Origin: an uncultured beta proteobacterium
Lineage (GTDB): Bacteria; Pseudomonadota; Gammaproteobacteria; Burkholderiales; Burkholderiaceae_C
DNA length: 32,314 nt
Direction: 5' to 3'
NCBI GenBank assembly: GCA_903960915.1
Contig: CAJCCO010000102.1
Span: 1-32,314 of the forward strand
The notes under the pieces were generated by a model that ran no database searches, was not told where the DNA came from, and saw only the letters and a program-made list of their open reading frames with translations. The position numbers and the translations under genes are program-made. The first letter of the stretch is position 1. Every line of letters begins with the position of its first letter. This document shows, one piece after another, positions 31,493 through 32,314 of the stretch.

Positions 31493-32314
31493 ATGTTGTT
31501 TACCCCTTTAAAAGTTGGCGCACTCACACTCAGCAATCGCCTGCTGATGGCACCGCTGACGCGTGCCCGCTCAGACCTAGCGCACATGCCCAATGAGCTG
31601 ATGGCCCAGTACTATGCACAGCGTGCCAGTGCCGGCCTTATCGTGACCGAATGCACCATGGTGGCGCCCAATACCTCGGCCTTCGTCACCGAACCAGGTA
31701 TCTACTCGCCCGAACAAGTGGAGGCCTGGAAAGCAGTCACCGCCGCTGTCCATGCCAAGGGAGGCAAAATTTTCATGCAGATCTGGCACGCTGGACGCGC
31801 GGCACACCCTTTGCTAAACCAGGGTGCTGACAATGTGTCTGCTAGCGCCATTGCCGTGAGTGGAGATATTCAAACCCCCAGTGGCAAAGTGGCCCATGCG
31901 GTGCCCCATGCTTTAACCACGGCAGAAATCAGCACCTTGGTGGCGTCATTTGCTAACGGCGCCAAGAACGCGGTAGCCGCTGGTTTTGACGGCGTGGAAG
32001 TGCATGCTGCCAACGGCTACTTGATCGATCAATTTCTGCGTGAGAGCGCCAACCACCGTACCGACAATTACGGCGGCTCGATGGAAAACCGTGCACGTTT
32101 TCTGTTCGAAATTTTGAGCGCTGTGGGTGCGGCCATCGGTTCTGACCGGGTTGGTGTTCGCTTGTCGCCATTGAACAGCTACAACAGCATGATTGATAGC
32201 GACCCCATTGGGTGGACGGAATTTTTGGCGGATCGCCTGAATGACTTCAACTTGGCCTATTTGCACATGATGCGCGCTGACTTCTTTCAGCAGCAAACGG
32301 GCGATGTCATGACC
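31493..32314 (+). CDS. Old Yellow Enzyme-family NADH:flavin oxidoreductase, 3' end outside window
   Basis: The first 274 codons are present without a stop; OYE-type enzymes are about 350-370 residues, so about 85-95 residues are missing. The N-terminus FTPLKVGALTLSNRLLMAPL is the FMN-barrel opening, T23 lies where OYE keeps the flavin-tuning Thr, and H171/N174 in VHAANGYLIDQFL bind the carbonyl of the enone substrate. FLRESANHRTDNYGGS completes the signature, most like N-ethylmaleimide reductase (NemA). It would reduce activated C=C bonds with NAD(P)H. The ATG has AGGAAA 7 nt upstream. It appears to be a separate unit from the pilus operon. Confidence 0.9.
   Translation, partial: MLFTPLKVGALTLSNRLLMAPLTRARSDLAHMPNELMAQYYAQRASAGLIVTECTMVAPNTSAFVTEPGIYSPEQVEAWKAVTAAVHAKGGKIFMQIWHAGRAAHPLLNQGADNVSASAIAVSGDIQTPSGKVAHAVPHALTTAEISTLVASFANGAKNAVAAGFDGVEVHAANGYLIDQFLRESANHRTDNYGGSMENRARFLFEILSAVGAAIGSDRVGVRLSPLNSYNSMIDSDPIGWTEFLADRLNDFNLAYLHMMRADFFQQQTGDVMT

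Noticed and set aside
1..32314. tRNA or rRNA genes, CRISPR arrays, insertion sequences, integrase or attachment sites
   Set aside because: None could be recognised by reading; the only tandem repeats found are the 11-bp units at 18909-18963, which lack CRISPR-like spacers.

Overview
The window looks like the chromosome of a betaproteobacterium, most likely of the Comamonadaceae (Rhodoferax/Polaromonas-like). That placement is inferred from protein style, a GC content near 55-60% outside one island, and the mix of CoA-linked catabolic genes; no marker gene is present to prove it.

Region A (1-2018, minus strand) holds the end of a branched-chain-amino-acid-type (LIV) ABC transporter: the first 15 codons of livG, then livM and livH. 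Transporters of this class often import aromatic or carboxylic acids rather than amino acids when they sit beside catabolic genes.

Region B (2221-16888, minus strand) is a tightly packed set of 13 genes with short overlaps or gaps of at most about 20 nt. It reads from a sigma70-like promoter at 16928-16956: lipocalin-like protein, PaaN-type aldehyde dehydrogenase, carotenoid/lignostilbene-type oxygenase 2, AMP-forming acyl-CoA ligase, alpha/beta hydrolase, nitronate monooxygenase-like flavoprotein, SCP-x-type thiolase, SDR, tandem-HxlR regulator, oxygenase 1, DUF1295 membrane reductase/methyltransferase-like protein, SDR, thiolase. The logic is oxidative cleavage of an alkene to aldehydes, oxidation to acids, CoA activation and beta-oxidation-like thiolysis. 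The substrate is unknown. Both oxygenases keep the four iron His ligands but appear to lack the complete Tyr/Lys pair used by lignostilbene cleavers to hold a 4-hydroxyphenyl group.

Region C (16889-19073) is regulatory. A 625-nt divergent intergenic region carries a possible 41-codon ORF. An AT-rich gene (about 30% GC) then encodes an unusual regulator joining an AraC-type sensor and HTH to a C-terminal Cro/C1-type HTH. After its terminator comes a dense control region with five phased 11-bp repeats, a perfect 8-bp-arm inverted repeat and a 14-bp palindrome, immediately upstream of the pilus operon.

Region D (19074-31361, plus strand) is a chromosomal type IVb (R64 thin-pilus/TCP-like) pilus operon: PilS major pilin, TcpQ/PilL-like protein, PilN secretin, PilO, PilP, PilQ assembly ATPase, PilR platform protein, a 671-residue PilV-like tip pilin with a discoidin (F5/8 type C)-like domain, a HerA/DUF87-type hexameric ATPase, and a PilT-like lytic transglycosylase. 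The HerA-like pump in a pilus operon, the carbohydrate-binding tip pilin and the fused regulator together are the best candidate for an undescribed system. No relaxase, VirB genes, shufflon recombinase, prepilin peptidase or NurA partner is present in the window.

Region E (31493-end, plus strand) is the start of an Old Yellow Enzyme-type flavin oxidoreductase gene, cut by the window edge.
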